From NCBI GenBank assembly GCA_005656395.1, contig SRSI01000009.1, forward strand, positions 806,001 to 870,000: a stretch of DNA of 64,000 nt. Reading direction: 5' to 3'. The stretch is from Strongyloides papillosus. Taxonomy: Eukaryota > Nematoda > Chromadorea > Rhabditida > Strongyloididae. The notes under the pieces are model-generated. The model was given only the letters and a program-made list of their open reading frames with translations. It searched no databases and was not told the origin of the DNA. Shown piece after piece: positions 11,298-22,505 of the stretch. Within the stretch, counting starts at the first letter, position 1, and every line of letters starts with the position of its first letter. Both the position numbers and the translations under genes were made by a program.

Positions 11298-13476
11298 CTA
11301 AAAAGCAAATTTATCTTTTTCTTTTTCCAATTTTTTCTGTTTCCTCTTGTTGAAATGATGTGTTATAACCATGTATATAATTTCAAAAAATAACATCACA
11401 AATTCACAACATGTTAAAAAGCTTACACCAGACCATAAGCCCAGTTGACCCCCAAAATCTGCCATCATTTTTACAATACCATATGCTTCTGACTCTGTAA
11501 AAACTTCAAAGTTTAATGCTTCATAAAACATTTCTATCATAGCTCCATTCTCTCTGTAGTAAAAATTGTATATTGTTAATAAATATCATAAAAACTTACT
11601 TATAATGTTCATTACATTTTTCAAGTGCATCAGCACAGGAACCTAATGTTATATTTAATGATTCACTAGGCCATATAGCAGCTGAATATGAGACAGTATA
11701 AACAGATTGTTCACATGGTTGATGACATTCACTACATTTAATGGTACCATTAATATCACCTAATTGATTTGTTTTTTCTTCTAAACATTTTCTAGCAACG
11801 GGATCGAATGCTTGACAATGACTACCATTTAATATTGGAAATCTTGGATCACCACAGCCACAATCTTGTTGAACCATATTTTGGAAGCAACTTCTATAAC
11901 ATCCCTCTGTAGAGTAACGATAGTCTTTATAAATATATGTCATATTAAAACCCCTTGGAACGCAATTTCCGAATGGTGCTGGTAGTCTATTCATTTTTTG
12001 TAATTTCATACCAAATGAACTAATATATCCTGTTGGAGCATTATACCCAAATGTATCAGGAAATGGATATTCATCTTTATCATGTATTGTAACTCTAACA
12101 CCAACAGCTTCAGTTGTTGGGAGGTAATCTGATGCGTTTACATATACAAGCATCCTTAATCCATATGTTGGTCCAGCTCTTATACTTGATTTTACTTCAC
12201 TCATATTATGATTAAAAGTAAAACAATTACCAAAAGTAGGATCTGTAACAATTTTAAAATCATTATCGATATCACAAGCAGCACCATTAAAAGAACATTT
12301 TTGTATTAAGTGGTGTTTTTGAATTGATAATGACCTCCTAACAGCTTCACTTAATTCACTCATAGCAAAAATAATATTTTCTTTAGCTTTTGTAACGATA
12401 GCTACTTCATCACTCATATCTCTAAAGCCTAAGGCTTCAATAATTTTTTTTTCATCAACAGTTTTCATTCCATAATATTCCCACAATTTTAAAATTTCAC
12501 CAGATGGATTATGTTCAACACAAAAATTTTCATCACTTATGTAACAAATACATGGAATTTTCAAACTCGGTGAGCCATCAGCATTAGTAAGTCTACAAAT
12601 TTTCTGTTTATCACATGATGCACATTCATTATTACTCCATAATGATTTTCTGTGACACGGCCAGGCATCACCAGATGCCCTATCAAATGCACATAGACAA
12701 TAATCTGTTACTAAATTTGGAATGTTCTTAGAGTTTTCTGTACATTCCTCCTTCCCATCAACTTCTGCGGAGGTTTCACATGTACAATCTGAATATGCAA
12801 CCTCAAATTCTATACCTTCATCACGTTTTTTTCTTTTTATTAATGGTGATGATTTTGTTTCTAGTCTTATTTCTTCGTCCAGTCTATTTTTTTCACCCGC
12901 TTTTATCATGACATCATTATATATGTCTAACTAAAAAAATTGTATGCATTAAAAATAAGAAATCAAAATTACAATTTTTTTAATTTTGTCAACATTTCTT
13001 ATAACACTATCTTTGTATGGGTTTAAATTACAAATTGTTATTGCTGGAAATGGTGCAGTATCAAATTGTAACTGTATATCAGTTATTTTTGCATTTTTTT
13101 GATATTTAGCTACAACATCTATAGCATGGTAAACAAACATACAAAGACAACAAACTAATAAAACAATCCATGTGATTTTGTAATAATAATTTGGTGCCAT
13201 TGACAACATTGGTATACCATGACTAGATGTTTTATTACAAAATTCATTTAAATGCCATGTTAATCTTTCATGATATGATAATCTTGTTGGATCAATATGA
13301 TGAAGAATGTTGTGTTCATTTAGTAAATCACATTGAACCTCTTTATTAATATTATCATTAGCTTCGGGGTCTTCATATTTTGAAAAAATATCTACAACAG
13401 CTGGTATATTAAGTTCATCAACCAGTAATGTATCATTAGATGAATTAAAAGAATAATCTGAGGGACGTTTTGTCAT
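11298..13476 (-). CDS. mec-4: MEC-4/MEC-10-type degenerin (DEG/ENaC mechanosensory channel subunit)
   Basis: Three exons on the minus strand (13476-12973, 12930-11600, 11553-11298) give 696 residues; C. elegans MEC-4 is 768 and MEC-10 about 720. The cytoplasmic N-terminus has the [13 protein letters not shown] block, followed by TM1 (about 95-117) and the [18 protein letters not shown] block after it. The large ectodomain has the cysteine-rich region including EGCYRSCFQ and CGCGDPRFP and a KENGAM pre-TM2 stretch; TM2 contains [10 protein letters not shown]. Ala643 sits at the degenerin d position (MEC-4 A713 by counting from the C-terminus), so the channel carries the normal small residue. 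In C. elegans these proteins form the amiloride-sensitive touch channel of touch receptor neurons. The start uses the ATG at 13476; an extra upstream exon cannot be excluded because MEC-4 has a slightly longer N-terminus. The choice between mec-4 and mec-10 is uncertain. Confidence 0.9.
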
Positions 13477-13660
13477 TCTCAAAATTGTAGAAATAAGAAT
13501 TCTTATCTTTATTTTAACTTTTTACATATCTTATTCATATATTAATCCATTAATAATTAGATATCATGATTCATGAATAATATATTTGTTTTTTAAAATA
13601 TTTATTTTAATGATTTAATTAAACATCTATACAAAAAAGTAAAAAAAAATATTATAATAC

Positions 13661-15829
13661 TTAACCATAAACAACAGGTGTTTGAAGACCATTTTTGGTA
13701 TATGTTCTAATACCATGAATTGGTGTATCTGAATTACTAAAAGTGCTTTTCTTACTCTTTTTTTGTTGTCTTTTCTTAAGTATTGTAAGAATAATAAAAT
13801 ATGTAGCAATAAATGCAAGAATAACAAGGAATAAAATAAGAATTTTTAATGTTTCCATTGACATGCAAACTCTAGCTTTAAAATCCATAACAGAACTATC
13901 ATTATTCAAGGGAAGCGAATTACTCTTTTTATCAAAGTCTAATATTTCTTTATTTTCTGTATTTTCATCATCTAATACATAAACATATTGTGAAAAGAGA
14001 TCGGTATCTAGTGATTTTGATAATTTGACATCTATTGTTGCATTATTATTTTTTACATTTCTTTTTGACTTCTTTCCAGTCCATGGTTTATTAGGAGCGT
14101 TATATAAATTATTACTGCTACTGGTAGTAGTAGTTTTACCTCCAGGTATATTATTATTTGTCATTCCACCTGCTATTACATTACCATTAATTGAAGAGGA
14201 ACATACGGGGGGCTATAAAGATTATTATATATTATCATAATTTAATAAAAAAATAAAGGCAAGAAAATCAAAATATATTATTAAATTGAAACTTACAGTA
14301 ATACCATTACAACCACCACCTTCTTTTGCACAAAGTTTTATTTCACATTGGAAACGAACAGCAACTCTATCAGCAAATTTAAAAACATACCCTTCTCTAT
14401 ATGCCATATTTAGATTTTCAACATATGTTGGATCACCAAGAAGTAATCTATCAGTATGGCAACCTTTATTATCAATAACCATTTGTTTTTCTCCCTGACC
14501 ATCTTCAACATAACATGAGTGGATTAACATTCCATACATATCAGAATCACACTCCCATCGATGGACTACTTGATCTCCTACTTTAGCGTATTTCAAAACA
14601 GGCCCATCTAACAAATCTTTTCTTATTGTATAAGTACATGTTGGTACTGGCATATCATGAGCGATACTTTCTGTTTGTAATTGACTAAAAAATATAATAA
14701 ATTTACATTACCCAATACAAGACTAGCAACATTATAATAAAACTTTAAAGGACATAACCTTGATTTAAATAACTTTAAAATTACAATAAAATCTATTGAT
14801 ACTTAAATATACTTAAAAAAATACTTTATTTTTTTTCGCTAGAATATTTTTTTTCAATTAAATTAAATCATATGTAACACTAAAACAGTTATTATTATCA
14901 TTTTTTAAAAAGTATATAATGAATAAAAGTTCAAGGAATTAATGCTTCAAGAGTAACTTGCCTTGAAAGAAAGAGTCCTAGAAGTTTTATAATAATCCAA
15001 TGTTTTAGAAACATTTTTAACAAAAGAATTTATACCATTAAAGTATCTTTTTTACGAATAAATATATATCTAATGATTTTTAATTGTCATGTAAATGTAA
15101 AAAATAGTAATAAAACCAATATGAAGTGATAAATAAAGTGTATAGTAATATAACTATTTTTCTACTGATACTGGATAGAGGTAAAACTCATTAAATGAGT
15201 CACAAACATTTTTATATCTATACATTGTAATAAATATAAATGCATAATTATGTCCTGTCAACATGGGGTTTTTATGTATTTATAATAAACTTACCTAACT
15301 TCAAGTTCACTATGAACTTTTGTTTCACTTTCTCTGTACAAACAATTAATATTAAAAGCACGATCAGTTTTTGTTATAAAAAGCGGATGAAATGATATTA
15401 CAAGAACCGTAGAAAATTGCATACCTCCAGGTTGAAGCTAAAAAATTATATTTCATTAAAAGTATACTTAATATCTATGTAACATACCACTCGTTGACGA
15501 TCCATATCACAACTTCCGTGATGTAATTTAATTCCATCAATTGGTAACCCTTCCAAACTTGCTTGAGCATAATCAACTCTACATTCAGGATTATTATAAT
15601 GTCCTCTAACATAAACTTTTCCCATAAATTTCTTCTTAGTCTGGAACCTCATCTCAATTGTATCAGCATTACATTTTATATCAGGAACTCCAATGACACC
15701 ATTTTCTTCATCAAACAAATCTTGAGATTGCAAATAATCATTTGTAGTAAAATAACCATTTCCTTGTCCATTTCCTAATTGATATAGTAAAAAAAATACA
15801 GAATAATAGAAAGCACTTTTGAAAGACAT
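13661..15829 (-). CDS. cuticlin-like zona pellucida (ZP) domain membrane protein
   Basis: Four exons (15829-15488, 15437-15295, 14684-14297, 14212-13661) join in phase to 474 residues. A signal peptide (about 1-21) precedes a ZP domain (about 50-290) that starts GVPDIKCNADTIEM and has the cysteine pattern of nematode cuticlins. A dibasic furin-type site, KKSKR at 338-342, follows, then a transmembrane helix (about 414-436) and a short basic cytoplasmic tail. That order (signal, ZP, consensus furin site, membrane anchor) is typical of cuticlin-like CUT/CUTL proteins, which are shed and polymerise into cuticle or apical matrix ribbons. The second intron is unusually long here (610 nt). The gene ends 184 bp upstream of the degenerin on the same strand. 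I cannot assign a specific cutl number. Confidence 0.9.
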
Positions 15830-18208
15830 TTTTTTATATCAAACTAAAAATAGATAAAAATATATATTTATATATTATTTTGTCAGCAATAATAAATATC
15901 ATTTTTAGTGATTAGAAATATTATATTATATAGAAAAAAGTAAGACCACCCTCTAGAGTGGCACTTTAAAAATTTATTTTATAAATAACTGATCATGAAT
16001 GATTAAAGATAATTGAACAAAAATACTCAGCTTCTCTCTCCATGATATAGCCGCAAAACTTTTTAAAAAATACATTAGATAGTTAAAAATATAACAATAT
16101 ATAACCTTCAAAAAAATAATAAACTTATTTCTCCTATTATGATAATCAGTCAATGACTTTTTACTTCTAACAATATAAATAAAGGAAACTTTAACGTAAG
16201 ATTATATTTATATTGAAAAATTTAAACATCCTATCAGTTATAAAAGTTTTGCAATAATAAAAAAGGGAAAGAGGATGAGTCTTAAAATTATATAAATTTA
16301 TTATATTTAATATAGGTAGGAGCCAATTATAATGAGATCATCAATTTTTTGCAAATATTTATTCCTTTGGTAGAACACTGATTATAAAGCTCAAATGTAA
16401 TCATAAAAAGGCTATCTTGAAAGTTAATGAGGTACGATGTAGGAAATAATTTGTAAAAACAGATGTTTAAGATTTCTGTCAAGGTCTCCTAAATATCATA
16501 TTAATAATTTGTTGTAATATTTCTTGTGATTAGATATTAAAATAAAATATTTTACTTTATATATAGTATGTAGTAATTATTTTACAATACTTAAAAGGAT
16601 AAATAATTTAGAATATTTCTTAAAATGTCTCTCTCTTAAAATATTATATTGAGTTAAAGTTTAACTAATGTTTGTTTTTAATGATATATCAATGTATCAC
16701 ATTCTTTTGGTTATTTATAAGTTCACCAATAATAATAAGTAGTTTAACATGGTGTCAGAATTAGGAGGTACAGTGTTTAAATAAACACATCTTATAATTA
16801 TTATAGTACTATGTTTATTTTCTGGCACTATATTAATCAAATAAGGTTTCTTTGTAAAATGAGGGATGACAAATATGAAGAGTGAATGGAGTAATTTACA
16901 AATGTTTGTAAATAAGAAGGAAGTGTGAAGATATAAATGATGATTTAAATATTATTAGAATTGTAAAAAGTAAAAATGTTTAGAATCAAGACAACGTTTA
17001 AGATAAATATTTTTTAGTGTATCACGAAATAATAATATTTTTCCAGTTTTACGTTAAAGTAAAATCCTTTGAAATGAAGTAATGTCATGATTCAAAACAA
17101 AATTCAAAATAAATTAGATAGTATGAATATAAAAACAGTACATTATAAGGGAGATAAATAATATCTTTAACTTTTATACATTTTTTAAAATCCACCTTCT
17201 AGTTTTTAATAACTAGGGTCTATTATAATTTCAATAGAACATTTAATTAAAATAAATAAGCCTTTCCCAACAAATAACAACTTTTATAATTGTTAAAAGT
17301 TTATTTTTGATAAAAAGTTATGGGTATTTATAATTTAAAAAGCATAAAATTTATAGTTATCTTTTAGGTGCAATAATATCACGGCAAATTAATTTTTTAA
17401 AGGTTCTAATGTTCCAAAAAATTTATTTGAACATTTGCCCTCTCAAGTGGTCTCAGATTTGGCATTGATTATTAGAATTATTATCACTCATTAAAGAGGT
17501 GAAATTATAAAGTTAAGTGAACCATAAGTTTGAGGTATACAAGTTGTTCTTTATGATTATGTTGTCATTATTATTTTAAAATAACCTTGAAGTGATAGGT
17601 AAAAGATGAAAAAGATTTTTAAGATAATAATATTAAAAGTATCATATATTAAAAGTTATTGTTCCCAATTTGAATATTTAACCATCCTTTTAAAATTACC
17701 ATACTAACCAAAAATTGCTAATGTTTATATAATTCATGTTTTTATAATTATATAACTAATAAACTAGTTGTTTAACAAAAAATTGAAACAAAATGATTTA
17801 CTTGATACAATTAAATAATTATATTAATGGCTATTTAGAATTCAATTATAGAACGAATTGATAGATAGTTAAATAAATACCTTTTCTTTAATGTTATATA
17901 CCTAAGTGAAATATTATCAAAAATAACAATATCACCTACTAATTATTTTTCTCATTTTGATGTCATGATTGTGGCATTAATTATATGTATTAAAATATGA
18001 AATATATCAATTTAATAGTGAAATTTTTAATTTTATTGTTGTACAATATTAAAGCAATAAAGATATCCAAATACAATATATTATCATAATTATTTAATTT
18101 ATTTTACTATAAAAATCATGAATACCACAAAAAGAAAGAATATGTTTGTACAATATTTTTAATTTAATTGTATTTTTTCATCTACAAAAGTAATTCTATA
18201 AGACATCT
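15830..18208. other. intergenic AT-rich region
   Basis: About 2.4 kb without a supportable gene. The part next to 15829 should hold the ZP gene promoter and includes a GC-containing dyad at 15946-15961. A stretch near 17527-17537 resembles the end of the nematode spliced leader (aagtttgag followed by GT) but lacks the rest of the leader and a downstream Sm site. Nothing else was recognised. Confidence 0.55.
15946..15961. promoter_or_regulatory. imperfect palindrome upstream of the ZP gene
   Basis: ccaccctctagagtgg contains the perfect 8-bp palindrome ctctagag flanked by cca and tgg with two extra bases on one side. It lies about 120 bp upstream of the ZP protein start and stands out in base composition from surrounding DNA. 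A binding-site role is inference. Confidence 0.25.
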
Positions 18209-20368
18209 CTATTTTGTTGTAAAACGAATAATTTCTCTCTGCTTAGCATCACTTGCAACTTTGATGTTACTATTTTGAAGCGACTTAGATTCTGAACTAC
18301 TAATATCAACGGTACTAGCTTTTTTCACATTTTTCGATTGGAGTACTTTTTTATCTTTTGAACTATTCAAACTTGACGAATCTGATGTAGTTTTGATATC
18401 TAAATCAGGTGAAGGATTCATTCTTTTTTTCAATCCCTTTTTTTTCTTTCCTCTCCTTTTTCTTCGTTTTCTTAGGAAGATGACAGCAAAAACTATAGAA
18501 ATAGCAATAATTCCAACACCAACCACAACAGAAATCATTATGGGTATAAAATAAATGGTAGAATTCGAAGAATTGTCTTTTGAAGATTTATCTGGAGAAG
18601 TTTTAGTAACGTTTCTTAACGTTGTATTTGTTTTAAAATCAAAAATTTTTGTAATTGTAAACTTTAGATCATAATCAGTTTTGTAAGTGCAAATTAATTT
18701 TGTCTGCTTTTCAATATCTCCCTTATAAATAATTTCCTTTGTATCATTACTATGTTCAAAATCTTTATTTTCATTTATTTTGGACATTTCAACTTTAATG
18801 TCTTTACCATCTTTATTAAGTGAAATACTTTCCAGAAATCCAAAATTTTGCTTTTTAACATCGCATTTTCCTTTTCTATGAAAATCTTTTTTATAGGATT
18901 CTAAAAAAGTTTCTACTATCCCTTTTCCTTCTTTTGGTAATATCAGAAATCTTTCAAAATTTGTTATATTGATATCCTTCGGTCTAGCAAGTTTATAAGA
19001 TTTGTCAATTGAATTACACTCATAAAGACCAAATATTTCAAAAGGATTTTTTATACCAGAATCACCGATTGATTCTAAGATTTTTGGATCTTCAGGTGTT
19101 AAAGCTTTTGAGTCCTTAAAATCTAATTTATAGAAAACGCTTTTGTATTGCAAAGAATAATATTCTCTTGATAGCTCAACTGTCTTTTTGTCTCCTATAT
19201 CACCTGTTCTACTAATATTGCATACATTTTCAGTCAATCCTCTAAAGTCATTTTTATTGCTGTCTCTTGAAATATCAATTTCAAATATTTTGTATTCGTT
19301 GACTTTACTGTTAATTGCTAATTTCTTTTTTTTTAACTCAGCTTTATTTAAAAGAACGTTGTATTGAGTTTGATTGCTTTTAGGTATAATTCTATAAGAG
19401 CAGTCGAGGTTTCCACTTCCGCCATACAACAAATAAACTGCAGAATCTTTAAGTGATTCAATATCTGTTTTAGAGTTTTTTTCTTCTTGTAGTTTTGGAA
19501 CGTTATTGAATGTCTTATCAAGTGGAATGTATGACACTTTCGTAATAAGAGCCTCGACAGGACCAAGAATATCTATTTTTTTGCAATCCAAACCTTCTAA
19601 AGAATCGTATTCAAATGATTGTATATTATGTTGTTTTATATTTAAGTCGTAACCAACAGTTAATATTTTTTTTGATTTAAAGTAAAGGCTACCACACTCC
19701 ATTGTATTATTTTCAGTATTAGTCTTTACAGCAGGATATCTGTAGTAAGTAACAGTATTTTGCTTATTTTCGAAATTTTTGAAAGCTTCATGTAACTCAT
19801 ATTTTAAATATTTATTTTTTGGAAACCATTTTTCTTTAATAGGACATCTCACAAGAGGATTTTTGTACTCATCAAGATCTATTTTTGAAAATGAATAAAA
19901 GGTTTTTCCATGAGTAAACAGCAAAAAGAAGGCCTTTGTTTCATTCACATTGATATCAGTGAAACTTTGAATGTTTTGACCGCTAATTATAAAAAGTCCA
20001 GTTTTACAATTTTCAACAGTACATTCAATTTTAATATTTTCAATTTTATCAGAATAGAAATTATTACCATCTTGATTTATTAATGTTACAAATTTATCTC
20101 TTGAATCACCATTGATATTAACAAATTTCCCTTTAACACCATCTAAATTATTAACTGCTTTCAAATCGACTTCAACTATAGTAGCTTTTTTGAATATAAT
20201 ATCACCATATGAAATATCCTCTTTATTAGCTTCATTCTTAAAATCAATTTTAGCAGGGAATGTTCCGGATCCGCCTTGAACACTCTCAAATTCGATCTCA
20301 TAAATATTTCCTCTCGAAAGATGTGAGAGGAAAAACAAGACAACTAAAAACTGCCAACACGATAACAT
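18209..20368 (-). CDS. orphan type I membrane protein, 719 aa
   Basis: A single open frame with an ATG at 20368 and no visible intron. The N-terminus is a good signal peptide (MLSCWQFLVVLFFLSHLSRG). The ectodomain (about 21-605) is lysine/asparagine-rich, has scattered cysteines and several N-glycosylation sequons, and contains a GGSG motif near residue 30 and again near residue 315, which could mark two related halves. A single transmembrane helix (about 606-630) is followed by a very basic stretch (RKRRKRRGKKKKG) and a Ser/Lys-rich cytoplasmic tail of about 90 residues. I do not recognise a family. Being intron-free in a region where nearly all genes have introns may reflect a recent, lineage-specific origin. 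No function is assigned. Confidence 0.8.
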   Translation of the reverse strand: MLSCWQFLVVLFFLSHLSRGNIYEIEFESVQGGSGTFPAKIDFKNEANKEDISYGDIIFKKATIVEVDLKAVNNLDGVKGKFVNINGDSRDKFVTLINQDGNNFYSDKIENIKIECTVENCKTGLFIISGQNIQSFTDINVNETKAFFLLFTHGKTFYSFSKIDLDEYKNPLVRCPIKEKWFPKNKYLKYELHEAFKNFENKQNTVTYYRYPAVKTNTENNTMECGSLYFKSKKILTVGYDLNIKQHNIQSFEYDSLEGLDCKKIDILGPVEALITKVSYIPLDKTFNNVPKLQEEKNSKTDIESLKDSAVYLLYGGSGNLDCSYRIIPKSNQTQYNVLLNKAELKKKKLAINSKVNEYKIFEIDISRDSNKNDFRGLTENVCNISRTGDIGDKKTVELSREYYSLQYKSVFYKLDFKDSKALTPEDPKILESIGDSGIKNPFEIFGLYECNSIDKSYKLARPKDINITNFERFLILPKEGKGIVETFLESYKKDFHRKGKCDVKKQNFGFLESISLNKDGKDIKVEMSKINENKDFEHSNDTKEIIYKGDIEKQTKLICTYKTDYDLKFTITKIFDFKTNTTLRNVTKTSPDKSSKDNSSNSTIYFIPIMISVVVGVGIIAISIVFAVIFLRKRRKRRGKKKKGLKKRMNPSPDLDIKTTSDSSSLNSSKDKKVLQSKNVKKASTVDISSSESKSLQNSNIKVASDAKQREIIRFTTK

Positions 20369-20656
20369 GTGAAAATACTAGACATAACACCCTCTTATCA
20401 CTACAAAATTACTTAGAAAATTTACATTACCACATAATTATGCAAAAAATAAAATAATCAAAATATGTGAAATAAGCATTTATTAATTAAAATAATAAAA
20501 TATTAAGTTCTTTGTATTTAAAACATCAAATTAGACGAAAAAACCGGTGGAAACACATACCCATACAAAGTGGCAGAAATAAAATTATGAGAAAAATATT
20601 TAAAATACCAATTATTATGTAACACAACTTATTTTACAACACTTTTCAAATTTTCT

Positions 20657-22334
20657 TTAAAGATCCTGATAAGTAACACCATTTTTTTCAACTACACTTC
20701 TCTCTGAACGAATTCCCTGTTGAACGGAAGTTATATTTAAAGGATTGGTAGATATTGGCATAATATCGCGTTCCATTTCTAAAGCATTCATTCCGTAACC
20801 AGCTGCATAAGCATTTTGTTGGTAAGAATTTCCAGTAGAATTATAATAAGGCAAATCTTGTCCAGAAACTCTAGAAGTATGGCGCTGAGGAGGTTTTGAA
20901 AGAACAAAAGTCTCATTGCTACTGCTCAACATATGTCTATCAGTTAAGAGATTATCATCCATAGTATAAGTAGAAGTAAAATCTGAAATTGCATTTGATA
21001 TACCGTGCGAATTTCCATGAACTGAGGGTACTGTAAATTCATTGCTAACAACATGAGAATTAGCTGAAACATTGTTCTCACAAATTTCATTTACATTATT
21101 GTTATACATAGATAAATTCTCAATGACATCTAATTGCTTCTGCCTGTTTATCTTAGTAAGTTCATTTTCCAAAAATGTAATTTTTCGATTTAAATTATTA
21201 ATTTTGTTATCTTTTATCTGAATAGTATTTTTTAAATTCTTTTCCATCTTTTCAGCATTTGCAACGTACGCCTTGTTCTCTTCAATTAACTTTTCGATAG
21301 TTGAACACATCTCGTCAAGTACTTTATTAGCCTCAAAAAGTGACTGGCCACTCAAGATTTTTGTTCCATGTTTACTTATAATTTGAGAAATTTTATTCTT
21401 TAAAGCTTGATTTTGAATATTACTTTGAGCTGCGTTAATTACTGAGAAATTGGAATTTGTAACTGTAATAACATGGCGACTATTTACTGAAGATGGTAAA
21501 TTATGCTTCATATCTGGTGTAATATTAAAAGTTTTAGTTGGACCGAGTTCTAAATTTGTCTCACCAGACACATCTTTATTTTTTGATGGAGGTTTGACAA
21601 CCAAAACACTAGGAAGTTTAGATGTTTTGGAAGCAACTGACCCACGACCTTTCCTTTTCGCTGGTACAGAAAGTTTCTCTTCAACAGTCGATGATGTTCC
21701 AACAAGAATCAACTTTTCGTCGCTACTTATCAGTTTTCCCTCGCAATTGGGTTGTATTTTATCACCATTATTTATTGTTACATTATCCTTGTTAGCATCA
21801 TCGTTAGAAGACGCAGCTTTTTCTTCAGTTTTCTTTTGTCTACCTTTAGGTTTTGTTGATTTACGTCGAGTAGGTTTCGCGAGAGGAGTGTTAGCTGACT
21901 TTTCTTCAGTATCTTCTTTTACTTCTTTATCTAAATTAGATACTAATATAAAAAATAAAGTTAAAAAATGACTGAGACATTACCTCTATCTTTCAGAGAG
22001 AAGATTAGACAAAGGTCATCGGAGCGAAGAATCAACAAACCTTAGTTGAATTCCTATGTTGCCACTCCTACTATAGTCAGTTTTATGCATCATGATAGGT
22101 AATAAATATCACAGTCATAATAAACTAATAAAACATACCATCAACCTTGTTTTTCTTGCGTGGGTTTTCATTAACGGTACCCTCAATAACTGGACTACTA
22201 TCATCGTATATGATATTCTTCCATGTATTTTCTGATTTAAGAGCTGCAGATCTTCTGGCCCTCTTAGCAGGTGGCAATGCATCCTCCTTCTCTGCAACAT
22301 TAGGAATCTCACTTTGATCTTGATTTTCTTCCAT
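20657..22334 (-). CDS. basic coiled-coil, probably nuclear protein; snoRNA host gene
   Basis: Two exons (22334-22139 and 21942-20657) join in phase (GAT G|TA TCT) to 493 residues. The N-terminal third is rich in Lys/Arg patches typical of nuclear localisation (AKRARRSAALK, NPRKKNK, RRKSTKPKGRQKK, KRKGRGS). A coiled coil spans about residues 269-339 (heptad-like Leu/Ile spacing around NKINNLNRKITFLENELTKI); the remainder is Ser/Asn-rich and low complexity. I do not recognise the family. The ATG lies 7 nt after a tttatacag acceptor, and exos-1 ends 171 bp upstream on the same strand, which suggests a two-gene operon with trans-splicing of this downstream gene. The 196-nt intron is much longer than most here and carries a C/D-box snoRNA (21980-22102). 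Confidence 0.8.
21980..22102 (-). ncRNA. intronic C/D-box snoRNA, predicted U6 snRNA A47 2'-O-methylation guide (SNORD7/mgU6-47-like)
   Basis: On the minus strand the intron of the coiled-coil gene contains a C box ATGATGC (22093-22087, core TGAT intact), a D box CTGA (21996-21993) and a possible C' box CGATGA (22021-22016). A terminal stem brings C and D together: TTACCTATC (22102-22094) pairs with GATAG and GTAA (21990-21986 and 21983-21980) with a 2-nt bulge. The bases directly upstream of the D box are complementary to agagaagattag, the invariant segment of U6 snRNA (human A43-G54). By the D-plus-5 rule the modified base is U6 A47, the site guided by SNORD7 in vertebrates. The short gap between the C box and the first CTGA (22080-22077) makes a second guide at a D' box unlikely. 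The known facts are the U6 sequence and the D+5 rule; the modification itself is inferred. Confidence 0.85.
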
Positions 22335-22341
22335 TTACTAC

Positions 22342-22352
22342 CTGTATAAAAT
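22342..22352 (-). promoter_or_regulatory. trans-splice acceptor of the snoRNA host gene
   Basis: The minus-strand sequence ttttatacag ends 7 nt before the ATG at 22334. A pyrimidine-rich AG acceptor so close to the start, with no upstream open frame of its own, is the usual mark of spliced-leader addition in nematodes. Confidence 0.55.
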
Positions 22353-22505
22353 CAAATAATAATTAATAAATTTAAAAAATGAAATAAATTAAGGCACATG
22401 AACCAAAATAAATATTGTAATTCTCTATACAAACACAAAAGTATTATTATCAACTTAAATAACAAATTAAAACAAACACATACAATAAACTTTCGAAAAC
22501 AAATC

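Noticed and set aside
17515..17540. Spliced-leader-like sequence aagtttgag followed by GT
   Set aside because: Only about nine bases match the SL1 end; the upstream bases differ and there is no Sm-binding site in the next 60 nt, so an SL RNA gene is not supported.
22077..22080. D' box (CTGA) of the intronic snoRNA with a second guide
   Set aside because: Only six nucleotides separate it from the C box, too few for a guide, so only the D-box guide is claimed.
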